From assembly GCA_019095985.1 (NCBI GenBank), contig CM032661.1, forward strand, positions 33,920,717-33,984,716: a stretch of 64,000 nt of DNA, written 5' to 3'. The stretch comes from Streblospio benedicti (taxonomy: Eukaryota; Annelida; Polychaeta; Spionida; Spionidae). Every line of letters begins with the position of its first letter. The stretch's first letter is position 1. Positions 33,530 through 47,200 of the stretch are shown here, piece by piece. Position numbers and translations under genes: made by a program. The notes under the pieces are model-generated. The model did no database searches. It saw only the letters and a list, made by a program, of their open reading frames with translations, and was not told the DNA's origin.

Positions 33530-36500
33530 TTAAAAAATGATGAATACTATTTCTGAAATTACTACTAAGAGTATCGTAGGTACTACATTTACGGCCGAAC
33601 TACCATCATCCCACGTTGCAACTGCCACTAGGGGACTTTCCCATGGATTTCCTCTTACATACTGCATGGCACAATCATCATCTAGAAATTATTAATAATA
33701 AATTTCATAAATCAAATACAAGTTATAATATATTCATAATATACCATTCATTTTCAAAAGACATTAGATGTTCAAAATTTTAAACACATAATTCATTGGT
33801 ACCTTTCAAAACCTTCTACATTTGAATAAATTGAAAATTATAAATTCTAATACAGAATCAAATTCTATATCATTAGTTAGTATTTACTTTTTTTATTTAC
33901 TTCACTTAAAATATTACGTAGTATAAAAAATGTTACTCGTTACACTTTCACAGATGATTCCCGGCAAATTTCAAACCATCCAATTTCTAATGTCAGTCAT
34001 TTGCTCTGCAACAAACTCAAAGAAGGCATGCAAGAATGGAAAAAGTTGATAAGATCATCACTCAAATTACATTACAGGCTTCATGCAATAATTTTGATTT
34101 TGTATGATCACTTTATTTTTATTTAATTCAATTGATAGAATTGAGAGAATGTTCTGTGATAATTAAATCACATGTACAAAATGTAAGCGATTATGTTCAA
34201 GTCATCATCAACATAGTAGAGTGCATGCAAAGCATTTTTAATTTTTAGAAAAACTTTGTCTGTCAGAGATGTAAGAAAAAATATTGAAATAAAGAGTAAA
34301 ACAGTTTATGACATACAGCATGCAATACAGAAGAGAATTTGATTAACGCAGAAAAGTGTGCCATATTCATCAACTCATAATGTTATTTGCCACACAAAAT
34401 TTATAGTTAACCAAAACATTACTGCTGTAGAGGCATTTCTCCATAACAGTAATGCAGAAATATTCAGATGAAACAGTATCACTATCACAGCTTATAGATT
34501 ATCTATACAGCAACACTACAAAAGATTCATAAAAGAGTAGTTGAACTGAAAAAATTAGTATAAAATATTCTGTTAGCATCAACAGTGTAAGAAAAAGAGT
34601 AGAATAACATAAGAATATAACATAACAGTACTCTAGTCATATACAGTCTGGCTATACTTACATTGCCGTTCACTCTCTGTAAGATGCAATGCTAGACTAG
34701 CTCCTTTTGCAGGGTCATCATCCTTTGAGCCCATGGTTGGAAAGCAAGCAGCTCCAACAGAGCGTGACATATAGATGTGGCGCCAGTCAACTCGTTCATA
34801 GAGCTATCAGAATATAGTACAATATAGTACATAATTTGAAGAACAATAAACTACTCAACAAGCCCCTGGCGTTCTCACTACCTAAACTCTCATAATAAGC
34901 AAAATGGACCCTTATTATTTGTACATCACTTTAATTTTCTTTTTACTTACTAAATTTACAAGTTAAGCTGCATGATGAATAATTGTTACTCTTTTGCTAA
35001 TAATAAAAAACAAAACAAAGAAACTAAACTACATTAAACATTTTTGGAAAAGAACCCTCCTCACAAGAAAATATAATATATAAAGATATATACACTTTAA
35101 TTCTATTTTTTGGATGTATATATCAGAAATATTTTAATTTTTCTCAGATTTATAGTTACGTACCCAACATCTGAAAGCGGATGTTGGATCCTCCATATCA
35201 TATGTGATAAGGTAGGACTTCCAGTCCTCATCCCAATGTCCGATGCAAGTCATTTCCCAGTCTGCAATGTCTGAAACCATATTTTCTGCATGTAAATCAT
35301 GCTTGAGTTTATAAAATAATTTTATATAGTCAATATGTAAGATTTTTACAGTGTTTGTTTAAATTTTGATATATTGATTCAACAAAAAATCCCTAAATTT
35401 TTCATTTTCATTTCTGATAAAACCATTTTCTCTGAAAAATCCCAGAACACACATATAGTGTATATTTCAACAATTATAATTAAAGAAAATTTCGGATTTG
35501 AAAGGCCAGTGGGGGCCATCTTAAATTCCTCAAAAATTGACAGGGTGAATGACCTCCACCTGGGTTTTTTAAGTCCTAGAGTGTGCATATGTTTCTAATT
35601 TAAGAAGTCAAAGATTCGCAAGTGTTCACCATATTTAACTACGTAATCGTGTTCACCATATTTAACAGATATGTGTTTAGGTAGTTTTGTGCCTTTGATG
35701 ATACAAGCATCAAAATAGACATGCAATATAAAAAATTTTCCCTGCAAATTTTTCCAAAAATGGCTGACCCACTAAATTTGACCCACTATTTGACACATTG
35801 CCAATATCACAGAAGACCCACAAACTATTTGAAAGTTTAATTTGGTGGCATGGCTTACCATATTCACTGACGGGACTGCCCGTGTGATCCAGGGTCTCAC
35901 AGTACTCTGCATCCACGAGCAGACGAGTTGGGTTGTTGTCACATGACTTGATTTCAGTGACGTACTGTCTGCAGTCGATCATGTGACGTGGTCTTTCCGT
36001 CACGCCTCTGATGCGTGTTCGGTACAATTCGGTCTCAGGTCCCGTCTGGGTGAAGTGATACCGGCCTCTGATTGGACAAGGGATTGGCACTGGTGGATTC
36101 ACTGAAAAAGAGCCAATTTCACAATGGGACTTGATTAGTTTTTGTCATACAGGACAGGTATTTTACACCCTTTTGCTTACGTTTAACCAGTCGCAAATGT
36201 GCATTCGCGGTAACTATCTGTATGCATTTATAAAACTCAAGATGGCACAAAATGTGCTGATGTACAAAATGTATCAACATATGTTTAGGCAATAATATCA
36301 AATTGCCAAAATGTCCTCATACCAGTATAATATTACAAAGTGAGATCACAATATTGAAATATCCATCTAGTTTAAGAAAGTTGCTAATGCCTACACAGGA
36401 AAGTTTTGTAGTTCCAGTCCACCTGGGTTCTATCCACTGTGAAAGCTGACCAGGTGCAAGACTGGCGGAACATGTATGTCTTGTAGTCTGGTAATGCCAT

Positions 36501-39500
36501 CTCAATCTCCGTCAATCTTGATGGTTTTCCTAAAAAAATGTCAAATGTCTCAAAACTTTCTGAAAATGGATGTATACAATGTATTTAACTAAGTTTTATG
36601 ATAGAAGAGCATGCACCCTAAAATATATTCTACTTGATTAGTTTTCAGCATAGCATGTACATTGAATTATCATTGTACGAGTGTGCCACATTCTTCTTCT
36701 TTTTTGTTGAAAACAAGAACTAGTCAGTGATAGGTCATTAAATGTGATCAAATCCAATATGTTATTAACTGAAGATGGGCACATATATCCTTGAAATTTG
36801 GGACACAAGTGGCAAAATAGTGTCACCGATTGGGAAACATTTGTAGTAACAATAAACAATATCTAGCCAATGGTAAAATGAAAAAGTGTCCCCAATCGTG
36901 AAGTTTTTCTATCAGTGAGATGTCCCCACGGCTAAACTTTATTGTATAGAAATTCACACTGATTGCTAATGAACAGAGTAAAAACGTTGTTATTGAGACT
37001 CACCCATCCTCCACCGTATGATGCTGTGATGGCGTGGCAACATCTCAAAGCAGACGTAATCGATCTCACTGGAAATTTAAGATTCTAGCTGATATCTAGC
37101 AGGTTTTGAAAAGCACCAACTTTTCCTTGCGTATCAAGCAAGCATTTAAGGGGGTAGGTGGGTGGGAGGGGGGAGGGGCGACAATTGTTTTTCTCGTAAA
37201 AACAAAAAAAATATTTTGCTATGATAAAATCAAATAATTATTGTTTTTGTACCTTATGTCAGACAAACACTTTTGGGGGGACCATGGAAACTTTTGTGAT
37301 CAAACTTTTTTTTTCCATTTTGAAAATTTTGTCACCCCATCCCCCTATGCGTATTCTTATGCACATGCCATGAAAAAAGTATAAGTATTAGTATTAAGTA
37401 TCAAGCACCAGTCTGAGAGTCCTGAATGTTCACAAAAGAAATATTTGGGTCTCTCTGATGATAGCATTTTGGAAATATAGATTTAACTTACCATTTTCCC
37501 ACAGTGAGCGCAACAGTCAAGAAGCGTGTTCCAGAGTTCATCTTGCATATGAAGTATGTTTCTTTGAAAGTGTACTGGTCAAATTTAGTCCTAAAGGTGG
37601 ATATATGTAAAGATATACAGCCAACAAAATGGAATTCATAGCAGTAAACAAACCCAAAAAGCTCAATGGACATCTGACTGTGCCTTAGGCGCCCTTAATT
37701 AGGGTAAATTATATATATGCATCTTGATAAATTTGAGCTTATTTTAGGCTTTAATCTAGTGTGCAATAGTAGGGACCAATAAGTAACCAACCATTGAATA
37801 TCTAAAACAGTGTACATACTTGAAGTATACGTGTGTCATATTGATATCCACGTCCACGTTAAGTTCTCCATGATGGAACCAGTGGCCAGAGTAGTTAGTG
37901 GGAAAGTTGCACTCTGGTTTGGCCCACTCCATTTGAAAGCTGCCTATCTCTGTAATCGGATAATAGACAAGATAAACAATGATGTAATATACATATATTG
38001 TTCTGATGATTCTCAGAGATATACTATTATTACAACATTCCACTGTTCACTCTTAAAACCAAGCAAGATACATCAAAAATGTAACTTTCATAAAATTCTG
38101 AAAGCTATGAACAAAAGCTAAGTTATGGAAATTATGAATTCTTTTTATATATAGCTAATTTTTGAATTCATGATTTCCATAGTTTTGAATACATATTTAT
38201 ATGCATTTTATATGAGCTTTTAGTTTGAAAAATAAAAGTGTCATTGTCATTGTCATAGCTAATGAATTTGTTCAATAAAAGCAGAGTAATTTCCTTATGA
38301 AATGAACTCCAATATAAACAGTCACCACTCACGTGGTTTCATGCGCAGCCTGAGTGGCGCCTCATACGGGTTCTTGAGCTGGGAGCAGTCTGCCCACCAC
38401 GACATGCCGTAGTACCTCTCGTTGTTGCCAAGCTCCTGGTCATATCTCGTCAACTGTGCAAAATACAGTGACATTTGTTAGGTACATTAGGACCACTCTA
38501 TTAAGACTACCTGTGAGACTGACCTAAAGTGGTCTTAATAGAGAGGTGGTCATTATATGGAGGTTTATTCTGGTCGCTTTATGACTGTTTTGGAGCATGA
38601 AAAATGGTCCTATTATAAAGGGAGTCTCAATATTGAGGTGGTCTTCATTGGAGGTTCAACTGGTATCACGTACCCATTGTTTTGTGAAGGCTTTATGGCC
38701 AATATCAGCAATGTTTATTGACAATACTTACACTCAAGTCAAATATATCCATATATTATATCCATATGTTGTAACAATGTTCACCCCCCCCCAAAAAAAA
38801 AAAAAGTTTGCTGTGGGGTGGAAGATGAAAACTACACCGGGGTAAAAGATTATTTTATCTTTTATCTCCAAAAACATGCCATACAATGCATCGAGTAAAG
38901 AATCGCAGCAGTACCGAGCCTAACTGGGGTTTAATATTGCTGACTACCTACCATGCACCTGAAGCGTTCCCTGTACACGTCCCTGCCCAGATCTGCCACA
39001 CCGGACCAGACGTTCCCGTCAGAATCCTCCCACGTGCCCATGCACTGGAACTTGATCTCTGAAACAGACCAAAAATATTGTCTGTGTTTCTTTATAAATC
39101 ATTCGAAGCTCAAATGTGACATAAAAATGTTCAATTTCTTACAATTTACGGTAAATCTATAAGATGAGAAATAGATGATGTAGCTGACAGAACTAGCGTA
39201 CGTGAATTTTGTGATGTGGAGACATCCGGACATTTGCCGAACTGCATGGTGAACACCTGGTTGTCAACGTACGGGGATCCAGGCTCCTGACACGCTACCA
39301 CCTGATTAAAATACAGCCGATATTTTGCTATTTGATACAATAGTGTAGGTAATCAGCACCCACTTACAATTCCATGTCGGACCTTTTTTCTATGTATGTC
39401 GAGTGTCATTTTTTTTTTTCAGTTGCATTTAGTTGCTGTTTTAAATAGTTTTCATTATAAAGCCCATAAAATACCTTAGTTGTGCACCTCCTTTTTGCGG

Positions 39501-42175
39501 AAACGTGGCCAGTGTAAACCCCAGATTAGATTCACCCCATGTGTATGAGTTACCTGTGAGTAAGGGCTATCACAGATGCCACCGCCACCCTCATTCCACT
39601 CATAGGTGAAATGGAAGACACCTTCAAATGTATTCTTACAGTTAACTGTCACCATGGACTTTCCTGAAACCATGATGAGAAAGGTAAACATTACATCAAA
39701 ATTGTGAGGTTCATCAATGGATGCTCTTGCATGTTGATGATGGGGACATATGTGATATGCAATTAATGATGAGTAATGACATATGTAAATGATTGATAAT
39801 GATATTGATCAAGACATGGTTTGATGCAACGCAAAATTGGTACACGTGGTTGAAGATGCATCATACCTTTTAAATAAATGTAAATGTGGTGGTTTACAGT
39901 CATGATCTAAGTAGTTTGCTCTCACGACTTTACATTTTACAAGAGGTCATTGGCATCCTTGTCACATTATATCTTTCTCAACTCCCCGGCGAGCATACAA
40001 ATATGTTTGGCTGCCTCTGTGCAAGTGTAGCTGTACATGTATTAGAAATTACAAATTTTGAATAACAAAATGCCCTTCAACTGTACATACTGAAAAACGT
40101 GTTGACGTCTGTAAATTGGTTGATATCTTGGCAGACTTCTTCCAATGTGAGCTGTCCCCCGCCAGGTTTACTGCGGCATTCCGCTGTGATATAAAAGACC
40201 ATAAAATGCAATAATTATTTTTTTAGTATTTTTCGTGAACACAAATAATACGGAATTCAAAGAAGTATCTCAATCCCCGAATACAACTTTTTATTATAGA
40301 TATCTTCAACATCCATTAATGACAAGTGGTATTGTCAACATTTGATGCATTCATAGGCCTATCGTATTTTATTTTAATGAGATTAGTTTAGAAAAGAGGA
40401 GAAAATACAACATAAATGATTTCACAAGTGTTTGAGGGATTCCTTGGCTATTAAGAACCCAGTCTGGCTGTCACTAATGTTCAAACCAGAATTTTTATTG
40501 TACAGTAGATGTGAAATATGTGCAGGAAAGTATGATTTCACCCTATTAAAAGGTATGTCCCTGATGAAACAATGTTCCAGCTAACACAAGGGATTTAAAG
40601 TAAATATTAGAGACTGTCAGACCCTAGTCTTATTTTTATTCCACACTTCACTTACATTGCCTATACTGCACAATATTTGGCGAACGGTGAAGCATTTCAA
40701 AGCATTTATAGCACTGTGATTGTCTAGAAAAAGAAATAAGAAAACGGTAAGTTTATAACATTCCTTATAATATTTTGCTATTCCTCCAAACAATGTGGTT
40801 AGGTTGAAAATCTTATAAAATAGAATACACATAACACTGCATGGAAATATATTAGATCTATATACTTTTAAATCAATTAAAACAATTTCCAAGGTAATAA
40901 CACATACAGATCATAGAACAGCATTTCACTGTTGAAGGCGCAGTTGGCGTTAACAGATGTGTTGTCATTACGGTAGTCTTGAACTTCACCATCAAAATAT
41001 CTATTTTTCAAAAATCTGAAAATGGAAAACAGGTAAGACTTACACTTCAACCTACTATTCCTATATTTACATTTCATTAAAGTACAAGCCAGATTTACTA
41101 ACGTTTATTGCTCCAGCCCAACGGGAAGGGCAATATTGGTGTTTGGGATACGTGGTTACATAAATGCCAAACAACAATTAAGCTAAGGGCACAATCGGGC
41201 GCGGGGACATTTTTTTCATAAGCTTTTCCCTTGTGCAGTGTCTACGGCAGTTGAAGATGTACAGTCTAACGTACTGACTCCCGGCAGCCTAACTACGGGC
41301 AGGCCACTGCTGAATAAGCCATACTACTATACAGAACTTTCTCTACCGTCTCTGTAAGTCCTTAAAAACCGTCGCACATCCTCCATACTGGACATGCACC
41401 GTCGCCATGAGTTTTTGGCAATAGAGAGACAGTAGGGAGGCAGTATTGCCAGATGTACCCCAAGTTTTACATTGAAATGAAACTCGTTAACTTAGCACTG
41501 ACATATTCAAGTCCGTAGTACTATAGAGTTTTTAACTATTATTAAACTCTTACTCACCTGTCATTGATTATAGTATCTACATTGTCCCCACGCTCTATAG
41601 AGAACCAGTCGCCCCGGAACTGAGTGGGGATTAGGCAGTTGTTGGAGCCCGGCTTACATTCAGGCAAGACGCAGTCAGCCTGACAGTCTACAGTTGAGGG
41701 GTAAACTATCAGGACAGTTCACTTAAAAATAATGAGTACTTTATGGTTGGAGGGATTCTGGGCAACGACTTGATAAACAAATTAAATATGACATTCATAC
41801 ATCAGCCATAACAATTTAGCTGTAAGTATACTGTGAAAGGCTAGTCGTATAAAAAATATGACTGTACACATTATTTTCATGAATAAAGTCGCATAATTGG
41901 GCACAGTTCTCAATATAGAATTAAGTGACTTGCTTATTTTTCACAAATACTCATTAGGTTAGAAAAAATACAATAACAACAACCCATTAACATGTCAATT
42001 TCTTATACCTGTCAAAATTCAAATCTGAATAAATACAAAGTTGCATACTTGGATTAATGATGTATTATATACATAAGTATTCCATAAACAAACATATGTG
42101 GACACCACACTTACCCGCATTATGAATAACAATTCCAAATATGAAATAAGTTATAATACATTTCAACTCAGCCAT
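33530..42175 (-). CDS. Secreted Cys-rich protein, DUF7042-7045-like, probable GPI anchor
   Basis: Exons: 42115-42175, 41558-41687, 40908-41015, 40656-40723, 40091-40183, 39554-39663, 39202-39301, 38952-39058, 38333-38453, 37820-37949, 37492-37590, 37004-37068, 36395-36529, 35859-36101, 35164-35270, 34662-34803, 33530-33681. They total 1971 nt in one frame, 656 residues plus TAA. A signal peptide (KCIITYFIFGIVIH) occupies residues 1-20. Modules C-x-[IF]-P-x-x-[FY]-x-G-x-W-F occur at about 47 and 314. C-[MI]-G-x-W-[ED] modules, ending R-C-[MW], occur at about 228 and 532. The last 20 residues are hydrophobic after SSAV, as in GPI precursors. This pattern resembles the functionally uncharacterised insect proteins with DUF7042-7045 domains; assignment is from memory of motifs. 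It would act outside the cell, ligand unknown. The donor of exon 13 (GTAGGC) is the least certain junction. Confidence 0.82.
37149..37355. repeat. G-rich / C-rich inverted-repeat-like segment in intron
   Basis: A G-run rich left side (GGGAGGGGGGAGGGGCGAC) faces a right side GTCACCCCATCCCCCTATG that pairs imperfectly with it. It may be an old MITE; no target duplication was found. Confidence 0.3.
38485..38663. mobile_element. Decayed pogo-like MITE in intron
   Basis: 179 bp flanked by TA. The left end CATTAGGACCACTCTATTAA and right end GGAGGTTCAACTGG are degenerate forms of the CAGTAGAACCTC termini seen at 47226-47403. It lies in the intron between exons 8 and 9 of the secreted Cys-rich gene. 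Confidence 0.55.
39885..40040 (-). repeat. SINE tail fragment in intron
   Basis: Shares GACTTTACATTTTAC, GGTCATTGGCATCCTTGTCA and a spacer with 1505-1600, 50800-50850 and 62030-62060. Only the tail side is recognisable. Confidence 0.4.
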
Positions 42176-42574
42176 TTTGAAAAGTGTTCGTCTGTTCCGG
42201 AAATGCACCTAAACAAGGGTAATATATTTCTTATCAGTCTGATATCAAGGTCCATCTCTCCACAGGTGACTGTTTGATCTTTGCCTTATCAGTTGTAGAC
42301 AGTACATTTGTGGCCTTGTAGACAGGACATAGGACGTTATGATTCTAAGCCCGCACTTCTTTTCTTATCATGGTGTGTGCATATAAAACGAGACAGAGCC
42401 CAATTATAAGTCAAGAGAAAATTATTATGTTTTTAAATGTTGGTCATCAGTATGAAACAGAAGCATCTGCTCCAGCAGTTGGGTTGTTCATGATGCTCAA
42501 TGACACATTTCTGCCTGGTTCTGGGCCAAAAATATATAGTCGACTTCTCTGGAGAAGTGATTGTGGTATTCATA

Positions 42575-42948
42575 GGCAGATCCAGGTTTTTGGAAAAAGG
42601 GGGGAGGGGGCGCGCACTTAATGAAAAAGGGGGGGGGGGCGGGGGCGCACTGAAGGAGTTCATCAAAAACCCTACGAAAACAGGGGCGTAGCCAGGATAG
42701 CAAAACAGAGGAGGCAATATATTGGGCGAGGGTGCAGACAAGCACCGTAAGCTAGGGGGATTCGAGGGCATGCCTTCCCCTCCCCTCCCTCCCAAGAAAA
42801 GCTTTGAATTTAGACCCTTTTGGAAAGTGATCTCCAAAAACAGAGGAGGCAGTTGCCTCCCCTGCCTTATGCAGCTACGTTCCTGGAAAATGAAGTATTT
42901 TTGTGGGAAAAGGGGTGGGGCGCGCCCCGGGGCCTCCCTGGATCTGCC
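42575..42948. mobile_element. MITE with G/C tracts, interrupted by another MITE
   Basis: Perfect 12-bp terminal inverted repeats (GGCAGATCCAGG and CCTGGATCTGCC) with TA on each side. Poly-G tracts follow the left end. A related copy in opposite orientation, ending CCTAGATCTGCC, is at 49.5 kb. About 205 bp of its 374 bp is the inner element at 42681-42885. Confidence 0.6.
42681..42885. mobile_element. Inner MITE nested in the G/C-tract element
   Basis: Starts CAGGGGCGTAGCCAGGAT and ends with the imperfect reverse complement GCAGCTACGTTCCTG. The sequence GAAAA flanks both ends as a likely 5-bp target duplication. Contains paired GAGGAGGCA and TGCCTCC words. Non-autonomous; superfamily not settled. 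Confidence 0.55.
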
Positions 42949-44002
42949 TATCGTATCTTTAGTTATCATTTCTCTGGAGAAGTGATTTTGATATTTTTCG
43001 GCTTGTGAGCTCCCGTTCTGAATTAATGAGTTGTTGATTTGGATCATTTTTTTTTGCTTTTCTGGGTCGTCTGGAAGGCTGTCTAAATCATTGTAAAGTC
43101 TTTTTGTTTAAATATGGCACTGCTGTCATGTTCATTAAGATGTTCCCGTGTTATGGTATGGTATTTACAAATGGTCTCAAAAGCCTGCTTGCTCATCCAG
43201 TCCATTAGGAAGGTCACAGACCGTTTTCTAGACGACCCCGTACGTTTGGCGACATAATATGCACACGAGGCAACCTAAAAGGGGTGCCAGTATAGTTTTC
43301 TCATTCCTGGCGTCTTTTGGAGCATCTGTAGCTAGCATCGGAGGTTATAACAGGAACAAGAGAGGGGCGGGAGCCAGTGGTAGAAAATTAGAATTCATGT
43401 CTGAGGGAGTGAGGGATGCTGAACGGTCGCGCCCAATAGTAATGTCACTGTTGTGACGTGAGAATATGATAACAACGTGCAGATACCGGTATAGATGTAA
43501 GTGGTGGGGATTTGTCAATCTGCAAAACATGTACCCATCGAAACCCCTCCCATCTGAGGGCTATGAAAAGTAAAGCAGTAGCATAGTACTCTCATTGTCT
43601 ATGCAAACTTCACCACCTCCTAGATCCGTCTCATTTCATCCAGAACCAGGACTTACTTATAGTGGAAGAAGCCACAAGGAGGTTATGTTACGCTCTACAC
43701 CACCACCGTCTACTACTACTACAACACGACATGACGCGTCAACGCAGTTGCCTACCCTAGCATAGTGATAGGGGTGCCGCTCAGAAAGCGGGAATTTAAA
43801 AACACACTGAACATTGAAGATATCACCACCTCCAATGTATATCCCATTACATCCTGTATTGTACTTGAATAGGATATTAATAGTAATATGTAATCATAGT
43901 ACATATTCACTACTTCATTCTAAATGCAGTTTAAGTATTTAAAAGAAGAAAATAGATGTGAGTTAAAAGTATAACAAAAGTGGTCACAAAATATTGAGTA
44001 AT

Positions 44003-44008
44003 TTTATT
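44003..44008 (-). terminator. Candidate poly(A) signal of the aldo-keto reductase gene
   Basis: AATAAA on the minus strand about 220 nt after the stop codon. Confidence 0.35.
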
Positions 44009-44230
44009 TGTATAGCAATATAACAGGCAGGCAGTTATTATGTAATATATTAAGATGATTACGATCATGACAAGATGAAATAAGCACTTCATCTAATATG
44101 TAGTAATATCTTTGCGGTAATAATTACAACTAAATTTGGTATAGAATGTTTATATGCTAAAATTAAACATAAACTATTGTCTGTTTATACAAATTTCAGC
44201 ATCTAAACTTTTTGTTTATACCAAATTGCA

Positions 44231-47200
44231 TTACTGCAGCTCATCCTTAAATGGGTATTCCTTTGACTCGGCAAATCTGAAATAAATGTAAACAATGTTA
44301 AGTGCTATGAATGAGATTTGTAAACAACAATTCTAGCTTGATTTTAATTAATCACTTACAACATGAATTGATTTAAATAGTTAACAGGCCGCAATAGCTA
44401 GATAAAACACTTCTATTGTATCTTAAAGTCCATATAAAGCTATATGAATTTCATTTTAACAACTACAATATTTAAAACTAGATGATTATTTTCCAAATTT
44501 CTAAATCTGCCCTGTATCAACATGAAATCAATTGTGGACGGAGCATCACTAGACACTTCTCTATTAAACATTGTTAAGATCATTGAAAGAAAATAGAGAC
44601 ACTAACAGAAAAAATAGTTGAAGGCATACAATCAAGGTGAAGAAGGCTAGTCTTACAGGATGGATGGTTTTGAGCGGCCTCAAGCATATCTACCTTTACC
44701 AAGGGAGGAGGCCGAGGGGGGAGGGACCACACCAGGGGGAATCTCTAATACAGACGCGAGGCTGTTTGTTATGATAGCCTTGTTCCGTGATAAAGGCAGC
44801 TGTTAATTACCGGAAATTTTGAAAGTAATAATTTATTTCTAAATGTTGTAGTTATTAAAATGAAATTGATATAAAATCTCTTCTTCTTGATACTTTCTCT
44901 TCTAGTGATGAAGAGAGAGCAGGTAGGGAGTACGGTCTCAAAGGTCTGTAGAGACAGTAGCTTTTGGGAACATATATACTTAGTACTAAGTAGATATTCA
45001 TTATAAGTGTACAATATGAATAAAACACTGACGCTATGATAGGCTGACATCGCTTGTGTTTGTCACAGTTTTCAAAAATTGACTGGATATCCTCATCAGT
45101 TAGAGTGAAGTCAAATAACTGAAAAGTAGTGTAATAGTTATAAATACACATGTATGTTATATGTGTTATTTTTTAAATACGTTTAAAATTGAAAATTGAA
45201 TGGCATTAGTCACATACATCTGGGGAAACCAGACATTCATATTTAGTAAATTTAACTTATTTTAGATTTTTCTAGCTTGCAATAGGAGTCATCAATGACT
45301 AACCAACCAATAAAAGAGTTAAAATGTAATAAAAAGAGAGGTGAACCTCAATATTCTGTCTCTGCCGTTCTGGGTTGCTGCTTTTGGGCACAACAGCCAC
45401 GCCTCTCTGCACTTGAAACTTTAGAGCAATCTGGAGGGGAAATCAAGAGCGCTTTCTAACAACATTGACAATTCCAGGTTTTCAGAGAAGTGTAAAGGAG
45501 CGCAAGTGACAAATTCCATAAATTCTGTACATTTTAAGTTAAGGTGCGTGGGGATGCCAAAACAAAAATCAATGCGTGTTAAATTTATTGGGGAAAGGGG
45601 AGATACATGCGTCTGCTAAATCTGGAAGTGAAATAAAAAATAAAAAACCCTGTTTACTATTATCATATGTGTTTGATAAAGTATTCATAATTGAGAAATG
45701 ATTTTTTTGTGTAGATACCAACAGACATTAGCATGAAGTAGCAGACCCAAGATTTCCCACCACAGGATATTGTACACTTAAACGTGTGTGAAACATGTCA
45801 GATATGGTAAAATGTTTAAGGATAGTTAGGAAAAAAGATGGACTGTAAAAGATGGCATACACCCAGTGCTCGATCAAGGTGAAGTGGCTATTTCAAGTGG
45901 GGTTCTTTGACCCAGTCGCGACATTTTGTCTTTACTTACGACATATTGTTATGAGAAATACTAACATAACTTAATTGGGGCCCCTGATGCCCCATTTTAT
46001 TTGAAGATATTTATACTTTGGACTTCCGGGTCGGTGCTTTTGAATAAAAGAATATTTACATGTAAAAATGGTGACAAAACCTGAGGGCCCCTGAAATATT
46101 TCTAGGGCCCACTTTTTATTAGGGTAAAATTATTTGTGTAAAAATTGTCAAAATCTAAGAGCCCCTTAAATGTTGGGGACCCATGGGGGCAGCCCGCTCA
46201 GCACCCCACTACCCCTAATCGTTTACAACATAAGCCCCCAACCCCTAACCCTCGACCCACTGTCTGCCTAGATCATGGATTAGTCACTACAATTCATTGG
46301 AGAAACTCACCTGGGCTGCGGTTTTGTTGTACTTCTTGCCGATCGCCACGAGGGTGGGGTCTGTGAACACCACGGGGTCATCGGACTTGGCCCTACAACA
46401 CGGCGGGAGCATGGTCAGTGCGCCATTGCAACGTCAAGTAGAAACAGGTGGATTTGTTTTATGGACGCAAATGTACAGTGGGTTCATAAAACTTTGTGCC
46501 ATTCAGAATTTGGGATTTTCAGGTCTGAATGCAAACCGGAAGACTCTGGTCTAAACCCTACGGTCCTGGACATGGACAAAACATAATGACAAATTTTGTC
46601 AGAAAGGAAATAGATGCTTTCCTGCACTGTCAGGATCTAATAAATACAAAATGTACAAAATCGAAGGAAAAATTACGAAAGGTACATGTAGAACCTCCAA
46701 TTAAGACCACCTCTCTACTGAGACCACCTCTATAATAAGACCATTTTTTCATGGTTATCAAGTTACCAAAATGATCCTCTGTATACAGACCACCTCTCTA
46801 TTGAGACCACCTAACACTAATTCCAAAAGTGGTGCTAATAGAGAGGTTCTACGGTACTAAGCAGAGGCTCCGTACCAAGGCCTGTGTGGTTTGCCCATGG
46901 GAGAGTACGCCACGACGGTGATGCCTTCACTTTGGCAGAAGTCTACGAGTGCGCGGTTGGTGAAGAACGGGTTGCTCTCTATCTGGTGGTTGCTCGGCCG
47001 TACGGTGCAGCTGTCGAGGACCAGCTGGAGTTGGCGCTGGTTGAAGTTGGACACGCCGATGGACTTGGTGAGACCGAGTCTCAAACACTCCTCCATTCCC
47101 TGCAAACACAACGTATCGGTAGCATCGCAGTCCAGGAATGTTTGCCCACGGCCATAGACACGTTGATCAACTATGCTATCATAATAAACGCCTAGACTAG

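Larger units (their letters stand above)
42176..44230. other. Intergenic interval holding nested MITEs
   Basis: 2 kb between the reductase 3' end and the start of the secreted Cys-rich gene. The first 400 bp upstream of 42175 should include that gene's promoter. A nested transposon pair sits at 42575-42948. The remainder, 43.0-44.0 kb, shows no gene; its short frames lack splice-bounded coding character. Confidence 0.5.

Noticed and set aside
42433-43047. 204-residue minus-strand open frame
   Set aside because: It runs through the nested MITEs and their poly-C tracts and has no protein-like features.
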